From NCBI GenBank assembly GCA_050633545.1, contig JBOEGS010000004.1, forward strand, positions 124,001-188,000: a DNA stretch of 64,000 bases, given 5' to 3'. Origin of the DNA: Litorivita sp050633545. Lineage in GTDB: Bacteria > Pseudomonadota > Alphaproteobacteria > Rhodobacterales > Rhodobacteraceae. A program made the position numbers and the translations under genes. Positions 7,581 to 14,843 of this stretch are shown here, in pieces. Position 1 is the stretch's first letter. The number at the start of each line of letters is the position of its first letter. The notes beneath the pieces were generated by a model that had not been told where the DNA came from, ran no database searches, and saw only the letters and a program-made list of their open reading frames with translations.

Positions 7581-8045
7581 CTATCGGGTCCAGAGCACCC
7601 GCGCCTTAAGGCGCGCGCGGTCAATGGCATAGCGGGTCTCGCCTGTCGGGCAACAGCGCGGCTCGCCGGTTCTGAGCGTGGTCAGCGTCACCTCGATCCG
7701 GTCGGGCAAAAACAGCGGGTCGCGCGGATTATGGCCATAAAGATCAGCGATATAGCCGTGAAAGGTGAATTGCAGCGGCGGGTGGTCCAACGTGTAATAG
7801 GCGGCAGCGATGCTGGTGCTGCCCGCCGATCCTTGGATCCATTCATAGACAATCGCCACGGCTTCGCGCGCCTCATGCGGGGCGGGGCGGTCGGGCAAAA
7901 AGAACGAGGCTTCGACCACGCCCGAGCCTTGGGCGAGCTGCGGGAAAAGCACCTTATCCAGATCGGGCCACGCGTCTTGTGCGGCGGCGCAAAGCGGCGC
8001 GGCGGCAAGGAGCAAAGCAGATAAGAACGACCGGCAAAATGGCAT
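7581..8045 (-). CDS. Secreted protein of unknown function
   Basis: A 154-residue protein with a clear signal peptide (MPFCRSFLSALLLAAAPLCAAA, cleavage likely before QDAW). The mature part contains a CC pair near residue 131 in GEPRCCPTGETRYAIDRARL. The upstream ATG at 8060 is in frame, but the ATG at 8045 has GAGG five bases before it and gives a better signal peptide. No named family is recognised. The gene lies between deoD and the aldo/keto reductase on the same strand. Confidence 0.75.
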   Translation of the reverse strand: MPFCRSFLSALLLAAAPLCAAAQDAWPDLDKVLFPQLAQGSGVVEASFFLPDRPAPHEAREAVAIVYEWIQGSAGSTSIAAAYYTLDHPPLQFTFHGYIADLYGHNPRDPLFLPDRIEVTLTTLRTGEPRCCPTGETRYAIDRARLKARVLWTR

Positions 8046-8103
8046 CGGCACCTCAATCATGACCTTGGGTCACAGTGCCTTGGCCCGCGCCGATGTTCAA
8101 GTG

Positions 8104-8808
8104 TCAGGCGAAGGCGGCCTTCAGCGCGATGTCGACCATATCGCCGAAACTGCGCTCGCGCTCCGCCGAGGGTAGGGCGTCATGCGTCAATAGATGGTCC
8201 GAGACCGTCAAAACCGCCAAGGCGCGCACGCCGTGGCGCAGGGCGAGGTTGTAAAGCTCGGCCGCTTCCATTTCGACGCCCAGAATGCCGTGGCGTGTCA
8301 TTTGCTCGGTCAGGTCGGGGCGCTCGTCGTAGAACACATCCGACGAATAGATGCCGCCGATATGGGTCGCGGCATCCACCGATTTGGCGGCCTCGGCGGC
8401 GGCGCAGAGGAGGTCAAAATCGCAGCAGGGCGCGAAATTGAGCTCTTTGAAAATGCCGCTCGACGGGGTCGAAAGCGTGCTGGCCGTCATGGCGAGGATG
8501 ATGTCGCGCACCTTGACCGCGTGTTGCATCGCACCGCAGGACCCGATGCGGATTAAGGTTTTCGCGCCATAATCGCGGATCAATTCATTGGCGTAGATCG
8601 ACAGCGAGGGCATGCCCATGCCCGAGCCTTGGATGGTGACGCGGTGGCCGTTCCATGTGCCAGTATAGCCGAGCATCCCGCGGGTTTCATTGACCAATTC
8701 GGCCCCCTCCAAAAAGGTTTCGGCGGCCCATTTGGCGCGATACGGATCGCCGGGCATGAGGACGGTTTCGGCGATCTGGCCTTTTTCGGCTCCGATGTGG
8801 ATGGTCAT
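8104..8808 (-). CDS. deoD: Purine nucleoside phosphorylase (DeoD type)
   Basis: A 234-residue hexameric-type phosphorylase that cleaves purine (deoxy)nucleosides with phosphate to base and (deoxy)ribose-1-phosphate. The family motifs MPGDPYRAKW (15-24 region), GSGMGMPSLSIYANEL, GVEMEAAELY and TVSDHL (catalytic Asp near 204) are all intact. The length is the family standard. It is probably co-transcribed with the upstream GNAT gene, 21 nt apart. A BMP-type nucleoside transporter is encoded about 11 kb away, so uptake and phosphorolysis may be linked. Confidence 0.94.
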   Translation of the reverse strand: MTIHIGAEKGQIAETVLMPGDPYRAKWAAETFLEGAELVNETRGMLGYTGTWNGHRVTIQGSGMGMPSLSIYANELIRDYGAKTLIRIGSCGAMQHAVKVRDIILAMTASTLSTPSSGIFKELNFAPCCDFDLLCAAAEAAKSVDAATHIGGIYSSDVFYDERPDLTEQMTRHGILGVEMEAAELYNLALRHGVRALAVLTVSDHLLTHDALPSAERERSFGDMVDIALKAAFA

Positions 8809-8829
8809 GGGGCTTTCCTCGTGAATGGA

Positions 8830-9270
8830 TTAGCGTTGGTATTTGATAAAAGGCGTCAGCGTGGCGATGCGGTCATAGAGCTTGCGTGCGGTGGCGTTGA
8901 ACTCTTGGGTCATCCAATAGACCGAGGGCGTGCCATTGGCATCGGCTTCGGCATAAACGGCCTCGATCAGCGCGCGCCCGATGCCTTGGCCGCGCACATC
9001 CGGATCGGCATAGAGGTCTTGCAGGTAGCACACGCGCTCGCGCTTCCAGTTATGCGCATGATAGATGTAGTGGACGATGCCGACCGCGCGCCCGTCGAGC
9101 AGCGCAATCCGCGCGTTTTGGTCAGGGTGATCGGCAGATAGGAGCCGCTCGAAGGTGGTGGTGCTGACCTCCTCGGGCAGGGTGCTTTCGTAAAAGGTCA
9201 GATAGGCGGTCCAAAGGCGGTGCCATTCGGTTTTGTCGGCTCGCATGAGGGGGCGGATTTCAAGGGGCAT
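8830..9270 (-). CDS. GNAT family N-acetyltransferase
   Basis: A 146-residue single-domain acetyltransferase. The acetyl-CoA loop is visible as LYADPDVRGQGIGRALI near residues 90-106, followed by the C-terminal motif ending ARKLYDRIA. The acceptor substrate cannot be told. It is followed 21 nt later by deoD on the same strand. Upstream is the ecm terminator, so it probably has its own promoter. Confidence 0.85.
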   Translation of the reverse strand: MPLEIRPLMRADKTEWHRLWTAYLTFYESTLPEEVSTTTFERLLSADHPDQNARIALLDGRAVGIVHYIYHAHNWKRERVCYLQDLYADPDVRGQGIGRALIEAVYAEADANGTPSVYWMTQEFNATARKLYDRIATLTPFIKYQR

Positions 9271-9322
9271 GGGCAGCTCCGGTCTGTGTTTTGCGCAAGC
9301 CTATGCGCGCGCGCCGCAATAG

Positions 9323-9360
9323 AAAAGGCCCGCCGCGACGATTGTCGGGCGGGCCGTTTT
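9323..9360 (-). terminator. Terminator after ecm
   Basis: GGCCCGCC at 9327-9334 pairs with GGCGGGCC at 9348-9355. An A tract at 9323-9326 becomes the U tract when read on the minus strand. It lies 19-56 nt beyond the ecm stop codon. A TTTT on the other side could make it work on both strands. Confidence 0.8.
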
Positions 9361-9378
9361 CAAATTTCGCGCGGCCTC

Positions 9379-11355
9379 CTATTCGGCGGCGACCGATTGC
9401 GGGTCCACCAGCGTGACGATGTCCATCATGATGGTGTTGAGCTCGAAATCCTTGGGCGTATAGACCTTGGCCACACCCATGGCGAGCAGGCGTTTGGCGT
9501 CGTCATCGGGGATGATGCCGCCGACGACAACGGGGATATGGGTCAAGCCCGCCGCGCGCATCCGCTCCATCATGTCCTCGACCAGAGGGATATGCGAGCC
9601 CGACAGGATCGACAGGCCGACGACATGGGCCTCGCCATTTTGCGCGGCCTCGACCAATTGCTCGGGCGTCAGGCGGATGCCCTCGTAATCGATATCCATG
9701 CCGCAATCGCGGGCGCGGAAGGCGATTTGCTCGGCGCCGTTGGAATGACCGTCAAGGCCAGGTTTGCCGACAAGGAATTTGAGGCGGCGGCCCAGTTTGT
9801 CCGAGACGGTGTTGACCGCATCGCGGATGTCATCAAGGCCTTCGGTCTTGTTCGACACCGATCCCGACACGCCGGTCGGGCCGCGGTATTCGCCAAAGAC
9901 GCTGCGCATCTGCGCGGCCCATTCGCCGGTGGTGACGCCCGCCTTGGCCGCCGCGATCGACGGGCCCATGACGTTGTCGCCCGCCGCCGCCGCGGCGCGC
10001 AGATCGGCCAATGCGGCCTCGACCGCAGCGCTATCGCGGGCATCGCGCCATTCGTTCAGGCGGTTGATTTGTTCGTTCTCGACGGCGGGGTCGACAACCA
10101 TAATGCCGCCATCGCCGGTCATCAGCGGCGAAGGCTCGCCCTGTTGCCATTTGTTGACGCCCACCACGATGGTTTCGTTCTTCTCGATGCGGCCCAAACG
10201 GTCGGCGTTGCTCTCGACGAGACGCGATTTCATATATTCGATTGAGGAGATCGCGCCGCCCATGCTGTCGAGGTTGGCCAATTCGGCGCGTGCGCCTTCC
10301 TTGAGCGCGGCGACTTTGGCATCCACGGCGGGGTTGCCGTCGAACAGGTCTTCGTATTCCAGAAGGTCTGTTTCATAGGCCATGATCTGCTGCATCCGCA
10401 TCGACCATTGTTGATCCCACGGGCGCGGCAGGCCGAGCGCCTCGTTCCATGCGGGCAATTGCACGGCGCGGGCGCGGGCGTTTTTCGACAAGGTCACCGC
10501 CAGCATTTCGATCAAGATGCGGTAGACGTTGTTTTCGGGCTGCTGCTCGGTCAGGCCAAGGCTGTTGACCTGCACGCCATAGCGGAAGCGGCGGAATTTC
10601 GGGTCGGTGATGCCGTAGCGCTCGGCGGTGATCTCGTCCCACAGCTCGACAAAGGCGCGCATTTTGCACATCTCGGTCACAAAACGGATGCCCGCGTTCA
10701 CAAAGAAGGAAATCCGGCCCACGAGGGTGGGGAAATCTTCGGCGGGGACTTTGTCTTTCAACTCGTCCAGAACCGCGATGGCGGTGGCGAGGGCAAAGGA
10801 CAATTCCTGCTCCGGCGTCGCGCCCGCTTCTTGCAAATGGTAGGAACACACGTTCATCGGGTTCCATTTGGGCACATTGGTATAACAATATTCAGCCACA
10901 TCCGCGATCAGTTTGAGCGAGGGTTTCGGCGGCAGAATATAGGTGCCGCGGCTCAGATATTCCTTGATGATGTCGTTTTGCACCGTGCCTTGCAGCTTGC
11001 TGATATCGGCGCCTTGCTCTTCGGCGGCGGCGATATAGAGCGCCAAAAGCCAAGGCGCGGTGGCGTTGATGGTCATCGAGGTGTTCATCTGCTCCAGAGG
11101 GATCTGGTCGAACAGGGTGCGCATATCGCCGATATGGCACACCGGCACGCCGACCTTGCCGACTTCGCCGCGGCTCAGGATGTGATCGCTGTCATACCCT
11201 GTCTGGGTGGGCAGATCGAAGGCCACCGACAGGCCGGTTTGCCCCTTGGCAAGGTTGCCACGATAAAGCGCATTGGAGGCTTTGGCCGTGGAGTGGCCCG
11301 AATAGGTGCGGATCAGCCAAGGGCGGTCTTTTTTCACTTCGGGTGCATCGGTCAT
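9379..11355 (-). CDS. ecm: Ethylmalonyl-CoA mutase
   Basis: A 658-residue adenosylcobalamin-dependent mutase that rearranges (2R)-ethylmalonyl-CoA to (2S)-methylsuccinyl-CoA in the EMC pathway. The N-terminal barrel has the family segments RTYSGHSTAKASNALY (16-31) and AFDLPTQTGYDSDH. The C-terminal B12 domain carries the GLDGHSNGAEQIA stretch with the cobalt-ligating His near 545, and GLSILSGSH near 590. The protein is a single chain with both domains, as in Rhodobacter Ecm/MeaA, and is not the heteromeric methylmalonyl-CoA mutase. GGAGG lies 6 nt before the ATG. It is divergent from ccr with one GNAT gene between. Confidence 0.95.
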   Translation of the reverse strand: MTDAPEVKKDRPWLIRTYSGHSTAKASNALYRGNLAKGQTGLSVAFDLPTQTGYDSDHILSRGEVGKVGVPVCHIGDMRTLFDQIPLEQMNTSMTINATAPWLLALYIAAAEEQGADISKLQGTVQNDIIKEYLSRGTYILPPKPSLKLIADVAEYCYTNVPKWNPMNVCSYHLQEAGATPEQELSFALATAIAVLDELKDKVPAEDFPTLVGRISFFVNAGIRFVTEMCKMRAFVELWDEITAERYGITDPKFRRFRYGVQVNSLGLTEQQPENNVYRILIEMLAVTLSKNARARAVQLPAWNEALGLPRPWDQQWSMRMQQIMAYETDLLEYEDLFDGNPAVDAKVAALKEGARAELANLDSMGGAISSIEYMKSRLVESNADRLGRIEKNETIVVGVNKWQQGEPSPLMTGDGGIMVVDPAVENEQINRLNEWRDARDSAAVEAALADLRAAAAAGDNVMGPSIAAAKAGVTTGEWAAQMRSVFGEYRGPTGVSGSVSNKTEGLDDIRDAVNTVSDKLGRRLKFLVGKPGLDGHSNGAEQIAFRARDCGMDIDYEGIRLTPEQLVEAAQNGEAHVVGLSILSGSHIPLVEDMMERMRAAGLTHIPVVVGGIIPDDDAKRLLAMGVAKVYTPKDFELNTIMMDIVTLVDPQSVAAE

Positions 11356-11391
11356 GGCGGGCCTCCGGCGGCATAGGGATGAATCAGTTGA

Positions 11392-11459
11392 GCAATATTA
11401 TTGCGTTACCGATTAGATAGCCGGAATTTCGTGTCGACGTCAATTCGCCGCAATGCGGC
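11392..11459 (-). promoter_or_regulatory. Two palindromes upstream of ecm
   Basis: GCAATA-T-TATTGC at 11392-11404 and GCCGCA-A-TGCGGC at 11447-11459 are perfect 6-1-6 palindromes. They lie 37 and 92 nt upstream of the ecm start, with 55 bp between centres. They are plausible operators or promoter elements. ScfR-type short-chain acyl-CoA regulators are known to control EMC and propionyl-CoA genes in Rhodobacter, but the match to their TTTGCAAA-type site is loose, so the regulator is left open. Confidence 0.4.
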
Positions 11460-11480
11460 ATAAGTCGCAACCCTGCGGCA

Positions 11481-12107
11481 TTAACCGGCCAAACCGATCG
11501 TATCTGCGCTCTCGGGCGGGGTCCAGATCATCGTGGTCGCATAGGAAAACCCCAACATCCGCCGCAATGGCCATGCGGAGTGGGCCTCGCCCGCAACAAA
11601 ACCTTGGCGTTCATAGAGGGCGCGCGCCCGCGGATTGGTGTCGATCACATCAAGGCGAAGCTGTTTATATCCGTGCGTCACGGCGGCTTGCTTGATTGCG
11701 GTGAGCAAAGCCGATCCGACCCCGCGTCCGCGCGCCTCTTTGGTCACAAAAATACCGTCCATCAACAACTCGTCCGGCGTTAGCTTGCGTTCAAGGGCGG
11801 CAAGCACCGGGGCGCGCAAAAGCGTTTGCAGCCAGCCATAATGCCGGGCCATCTGCGCAAGCCCGCCGCCGGAAAACGCCCCGTCCGAGGTTTTGAACCC
11901 CGCAAGCCCGAGCAAGGTGCCTTGCGGTGAGCGCGCGCAGATACAGTAGTCAGGATCGAGGGTTTGCGCGAAAAATGCCGTGGCTTTCTGCGCTGGCGCC
12001 ATGATCTTTCCAAGCTTGGCGCCGAAGGCCTCCCAAAACAGGGCGGCGGCCTGCTGGCGCTCGCTGTTATGAAAACCGGTGGAGAGCAGGAGGGCAGAAT
12101 GGGTCAT
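11481..12107 (-). CDS. GNAT family N-acetyltransferase
   Basis: A 208-residue acetyltransferase. The acetyl-CoA binding segment is IFVTKEARGRGVGSALLTAI near residues 120-139, followed by LRLDVIDTNPRARALYERQGF. The N-terminal about 90 residues are longer than a minimal GNAT domain. The C-terminal tail (TTMIWTPPESADT) is typical of uncharacterised alphaproteobacterial members. It lies between ecm and ccr and is transcribed toward ecm. A link to EMC enzymes (for example lysine acetylation) would be speculation. Confidence 0.82.
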   Translation of the reverse strand: MTHSALLLSTGFHNSERQQAAALFWEAFGAKLGKIMAPAQKATAFFAQTLDPDYCICARSPQGTLLGLAGFKTSDGAFSGGGLAQMARHYGWLQTLLRAPVLAALERKLTPDELLMDGIFVTKEARGRGVGSALLTAIKQAAVTHGYKQLRLDVIDTNPRARALYERQGFVAGEAHSAWPLRRMLGFSYATTMIWTPPESADTIGLAG

Positions 12108-12300
12108 GCCTTGAATATGGGCGCCCAGCGCGAAAACGGAAGAGGGGCGCGGAAACGTCGCGTAAATTCTGCATCTGCGAGGTTATAAAATTACAAAATT
12201 GCCATAAGTAGGATTGCATTGTTGCGCGCACGTTAATATCTCTACCCCCGATGGGCCGCGATTCTGCGTTGCGGCATGGAGACACGCACAGGAGGCTACT
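12108..12300 (+). promoter_or_regulatory. Divergent promoter region of ccr and the GNAT gene
   Basis: A 193-bp gap with an AT-rich stretch around 12170-12215, expected to hold the ccr promoter. In the 5' untranslated part the 15-mer CTGCGTTGCGGCATG at 12264-12278 is identical to 5391-5405. It belongs to an interrupted inverted repeat (GCCGC at about 12255, GCGGC at about 12271). AGGAGG precedes the ccr ATG. No recognised regulator site is assigned. Confidence 0.4.
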
Positions 12301-13572
12301 ATGGCTGATTTCGCGCAATACGACGCACCAAAGAAAGACCTTTACGAGATTGGCGAGATGCCGCCGCTGGGCCATGTGCCAAAGCAAATGTATGCTTGGG
12401 CGATCCGCCGCGAGCGCCACGGCGAGCCCGACACGTCGTTCCAGAAAGAGGTCGTGGATACGTGGCAAATCGACAGCCACGAGGTTCTGGTTCTCGTGAT
12501 GGCCGCGGGCGTGAACTACAACGGCGTTTGGGCGGGCCTCGGTCAGCCGATCAGCCCCTTTGACGTGCATGGCGACCCCTATCACATCGCAGGCTCCGAT
12601 GCCTCGGGCATCGTTTGGGCCGTGGGTGACAAGGTCAAGACATGGAAAGTCGGCGACGAGGTTGTCATCCATTGTAACCAAGATGACGGCGACGACGAAG
12701 AGTGCAACGGCGGCGATCCGATGTTCTCTCCGACACAGCGCATCTGGGGCTACGAGACCGGCGACGGCTCTTTCGCACAGTTCACCCGCGTGCAAGCGCA
12801 GCAGCTTATGCCGCGCCCCAAGCACCTGACATGGGAAGAGGCCGCTTGCTACACGCTGACGCTGGCCACCGCATACCGTATGCTCTTCGGTCACCACCCC
12901 CATGAGCTCAAGCCAGGCCAGAACGTTCTGGTTTGGGGCGCGTCGGGCGGTCTTGGCTCCTATGCGATCCAATTGGCGAATACCGCCGGTGCCAATGCGA
13001 TCGGTGTGATCTCGGACGAGAGCAAGCGCCAGTTTGTGATGGATCAGGGCGCCAAGGGCGTGATCAACCGCAAGGATTTCAATTGCTGGGGCCAATTGCC
13101 CACGGTGAACAGCCCCGAATATAACGAGTGGCTCAAAGAAGCGCGCAAGTTCGGCAAAGCCATTTGGGACATCACCGGCAAGGGCGTGAGCGTCGATATG
13201 GTGTTCGAACACCCCGGCGAGGCGACATTCCCCGTCTCCACCCTCGTGGTGAAAAAGGGCGGTATCGTTGTGATCTGTGCTGGCACCTCGGGCTTCAACT
13301 GCACCTTCGACGTGCGCTACATGTGGATGCACCAGAAGCGTTTGCAAGGCTCGCACTTCGCCAACCTCAAGCAAGCCGCATCGGCCAATCGCCTGATGAT
13401 CGAGCGCCGCCTTGATCCGTGCATGTCCGAAGTGTTCGCATGGGACGAAATTCCCGCAGCGCATATGAAAATGCTGCGCAACGAGCACAAGCCGGGCAAC
13501 ATGGCCGTTCTGGTCCAGGCGCCCAAAACCGGTTTGCGCACCGTTGAGGACGTGATCGAAGCAGGTAAGTAA
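12301..13572 (+). CDS. ccr: Crotonyl-CoA carboxylase/reductase
   Basis: A 423-residue medium-chain dehydrogenase/reductase that carboxylates crotonyl-CoA to (2S)-ethylmalonyl-CoA with NADPH, the committing step of the EMC pathway. Family features are the YNGVWAGLGQPISPFDVHGDPYHIAGSDASG block near 67-97, the nucleotide-binding VWGASGGLGSYAIQLA near 210-226, and the FEHPGEATFP and RYMWMHQKRLQGSHFAN stretches of the CO2-binding region. The ATG at 12301 has AGGAGG 6-11 nt upstream, and the in-frame 5' extension has no family similarity. A terminator follows at 13624. Confidence 0.97.
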   Translation: MADFAQYDAPKKDLYEIGEMPPLGHVPKQMYAWAIRRERHGEPDTSFQKEVVDTWQIDSHEVLVLVMAAGVNYNGVWAGLGQPISPFDVHGDPYHIAGSDASGIVWAVGDKVKTWKVGDEVVIHCNQDDGDDEECNGGDPMFSPTQRIWGYETGDGSFAQFTRVQAQQLMPRPKHLTWEEAACYTLTLATAYRMLFGHHPHELKPGQNVLVWGASGGLGSYAIQLANTAGANAIGVISDESKRQFVMDQGAKGVINRKDFNCWGQLPTVNSPEYNEWLKEARKFGKAIWDITGKGVSVDMVFEHPGEATFPVSTLVVKKGGIVVICAGTSGFNCTFDVRYMWMHQKRLQGSHFANLKQAASANRLMIERRLDPCMSEVFAWDEIPAAHMKMLRNEHKPGNMAVLVQAPKTGLRTVEDVIEAGK

Positions 13573-13623
13573 GCCCTGATCCGACAACATTAACCCTGTC
13601 TTTAAAAAGTCTGGGTCATTCTA

Positions 13624-13659
13624 AGCCTGCGAATCGAGCAATCGGTCCGCAGGCTTTTT
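13624..13659 (+). terminator. Terminator after ccr
   Basis: AGCCTGCG at 13624-13631 pairs with CGCAGGCT at 13648-13655 over a 16-nt loop, and the stem runs into TTTTT. It lies about 50 nt after the ccr stop and isolates ccr from the quorum-sensing genes. Confidence 0.85.
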
Positions 13660-13722
13660 GGTTCGAGTGGCTGCGTTTTTATAAAACAATACCTTAGAAT
13701 TTCAGGCCTCACTATTTTTGGG

Positions 13723-13756
13723 GAGTGGAAATACGCGAATTTCGCATTTTTCACTC
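13723..13756 (+). repeat. AT-rich imperfect inverted repeat upstream of luxR
   Basis: GAGTGGAAAT at 13723 and ATTTTTCACTC ending at 13756 can pair as a stem of about 9 bp with one G-T pair, plus a second short stem CG/CG inside. It sits 17 bp before the CtrA-type box. It may be part of the promoter architecture; no known operator is matched. Confidence 0.4.
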
Positions 13757-13772
13757 GCGTGATAGGATATTA

Positions 13773-13787
13773 TTAACCATTCGTTAA
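13773..13787 (+). promoter_or_regulatory. Consensus CtrA binding box before the luxR unit
   Basis: TTAACCATTCGTTAA matches the full alphaproteobacterial CtrA site TTAA-N7-TTAA without mismatch. The first half also has the TTAACCAT form seen at CtrA targets. It lies 22 bp before the short ORF at 13810 and about 170 bp before luxR, downstream of the ccr terminator. CtrA control of quorum-sensing genes, and the reverse, is known in Rhodobacterales. Binding here is inferred. Confidence 0.65.
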
Positions 13788-13809
13788 CCACTCACGGGCG
13801 AGATTCACC

Positions 13810-14025
13810 ATGCAGAATGACTGGATACTGGACGTACTCTCCGACTTGAAAACTTTTGCTTCGGGCAATGGTTTGACAGCCTTGGCTGAACAGCTGGATG
13901 ATGCCACGCTGATTGCCGCCGCGGAGCTTGCGTCGCATGGAAAGGGGCCGCGACAACATGCCTGCACCGAGGCAACAACGGCTGGAAGCTATATTGGAGG
14001 ACCTCGAACAGGCCTCCGAGCTTGA
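13810..14025 (+). CDS. Short ORF overlapping the start of luxR
   Basis: A 71-residue ORF beginning MQNDWILDVLSDLKTFASGNG, preceded by GGGCGAG at a workable distance. The first about 45 residues look like a compact amphipathic helical protein. The last 23 residues (from 13958) overlap luxR in another frame and are low-complexity, as expected for an overlap. Translation through it would bring ribosomes to the luxR start, so it could couple or gate LuxR synthesis. It might also be a small regulatory protein. It is not a LuxR fragment. No named family is assigned. Confidence 0.6.
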   Translation: MQNDWILDVLSDLKTFASGNGLTALAEQLDDATLIAAAELASHGKGPRQHACTEATTAGSYIGGPRTGLRA

Positions 14026-14683
14026 GCATATGCAAGACGTCAGCGAAGCGCTTCGCGACGTCTTCAAGGTTGATCATCTCGTCTATCATTGGGTCAGCAG
14101 CACTGGTGAACAATATGGATGCGGCACCTATGACCCTGAATGGGTCCAACATTATATTGTAAAAGACTACCTGCGCGTCGATCCGGTTGTGGTCGGCTGC
14201 TACCAACGCTTCCATCCGGTGGATTGGAAGCGTCTCGACTGGAGCAGCAAAGCCGCGCGGGCCTTTCAAGCCGATGCCATCGCGCATGGGGTCGGCAACC
14301 AAGGTTACTCCGTGCCTATTCGCGGTCCCAACGGCCAGTTCGCGCTCTTCACCGTCTCGCACAATTGCGACGATGACACTTGGGCGGCCTTTACCGAAGC
14401 GAACCGCCGCGATCTGATCCTGATCGCACATTACTTCAATCAAAAGGCCATCGAGTTCGAACCCGATCGTACGCCGGAACCTGCGCAACCGCTCTCGCCG
14501 CGCGAGATCGATGCCATGACGCTTTTGGCCATCGGATACAGCCGCGCTCAGGTTGCCGAAACGCTCGCGATTTCCGAGCATACGCTGCGGGTCTACATCG
14601 AGGCCGCGCGTTTCAAGCTGGGTGCTATGAACACGACTCACGCCGTTGCGCGGGCGTTGTCGCGCGGGCTGATCGTCGTTTAG
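13958..14683 (+). CDS. LuxR-type acyl-homoserine-lactone-responsive regulator
   Basis: A 241-residue transcription factor with an N-terminal autoinducer-binding domain (about 15-160) and a C-terminal LuxR helix-turn-helix (about 176-240, starting LSPREIDAM). Ligand-pocket residues expected from TraR are visible: Trp62, Tyr66 and the Asp75-Pro76 pair in EWVQHYIVKDYLRVDP. I use the ATG at 13958 with AAAGGGG about 10 nt upstream. An in-frame upstream start at 13913 would add 15 residues without family support. It overlaps the short ORF at 13810 and precedes luxI by 160 nt with a hairpin terminator between. Confidence 0.92.
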   Translation: MPAPRQQRLEAILEDLEQASELEHMQDVSEALRDVFKVDHLVYHWVSSTGEQYGCGTYDPEWVQHYIVKDYLRVDPVVVGCYQRFHPVDWKRLDWSSKAARAFQADAIAHGVGNQGYSVPIRGPNGQFALFTVSHNCDDDTWAAFTEANRRDLILIAHYFNQKAIEFEPDRTPEPAQPLSPREIDAMTLLAIGYSRAQVAETLAISEHTLRVYIEAARFKLGAMNTTHAVARALSRGLIVV

Positions 14684-14693
14684 AGTTTCTTTA

Positions 14694-14730
14694 CCCGCGC
14701 GCCCGTTGATCACCGGCGCGCGGGTGTTTT
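14694..14730 (+). terminator. Terminator between luxR and luxI
   Basis: CCCGCGCGCC at 14694-14703 pairs perfectly with GGCGCGCGGG at 14715-14724, followed by TGTTTT. It suggests luxR and luxI are separate transcripts or are uncoupled by attenuation. Confidence 0.82.
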
Positions 14731-14796
14731 CCTTATTTTTAAGGCCTGTTGAGCCTTCTTGACATGGGCGCGCGCTGGTTGGGGTGCGTTAACCAT

Positions 14797-14806
14797 ATAG
14801 CGCTAT
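14797..14806 (+). promoter_or_regulatory. Palindrome in the luxI promoter region
   Basis: ATAGCGCTAT is a perfect 10-bp palindrome 38 bp before luxI, next to a TTAACCAT sequence (14790-14797) that matches a CtrA half site. A TTGACA hexamer lies at 14759-14764, but no convincing -10 box at 17 bp is seen. The palindrome is a candidate LuxR site. It is shorter than classical 18-20 bp lux boxes, so the assignment is weak. Confidence 0.35.
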
Positions 14807-14843
14807 TCTCCTTTTGTTCTCATCGGAAAAAAGGGGCTTCCAA

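Noticed and set aside
13810..14025. Short ORF as the frameshifted N-terminus of luxR
   Set aside because: The luxR frame from 13958 already gives a complete autoinducer-binding domain with the usual start. The short ORF does not resemble LuxR sequence, so a frameshift is not needed.
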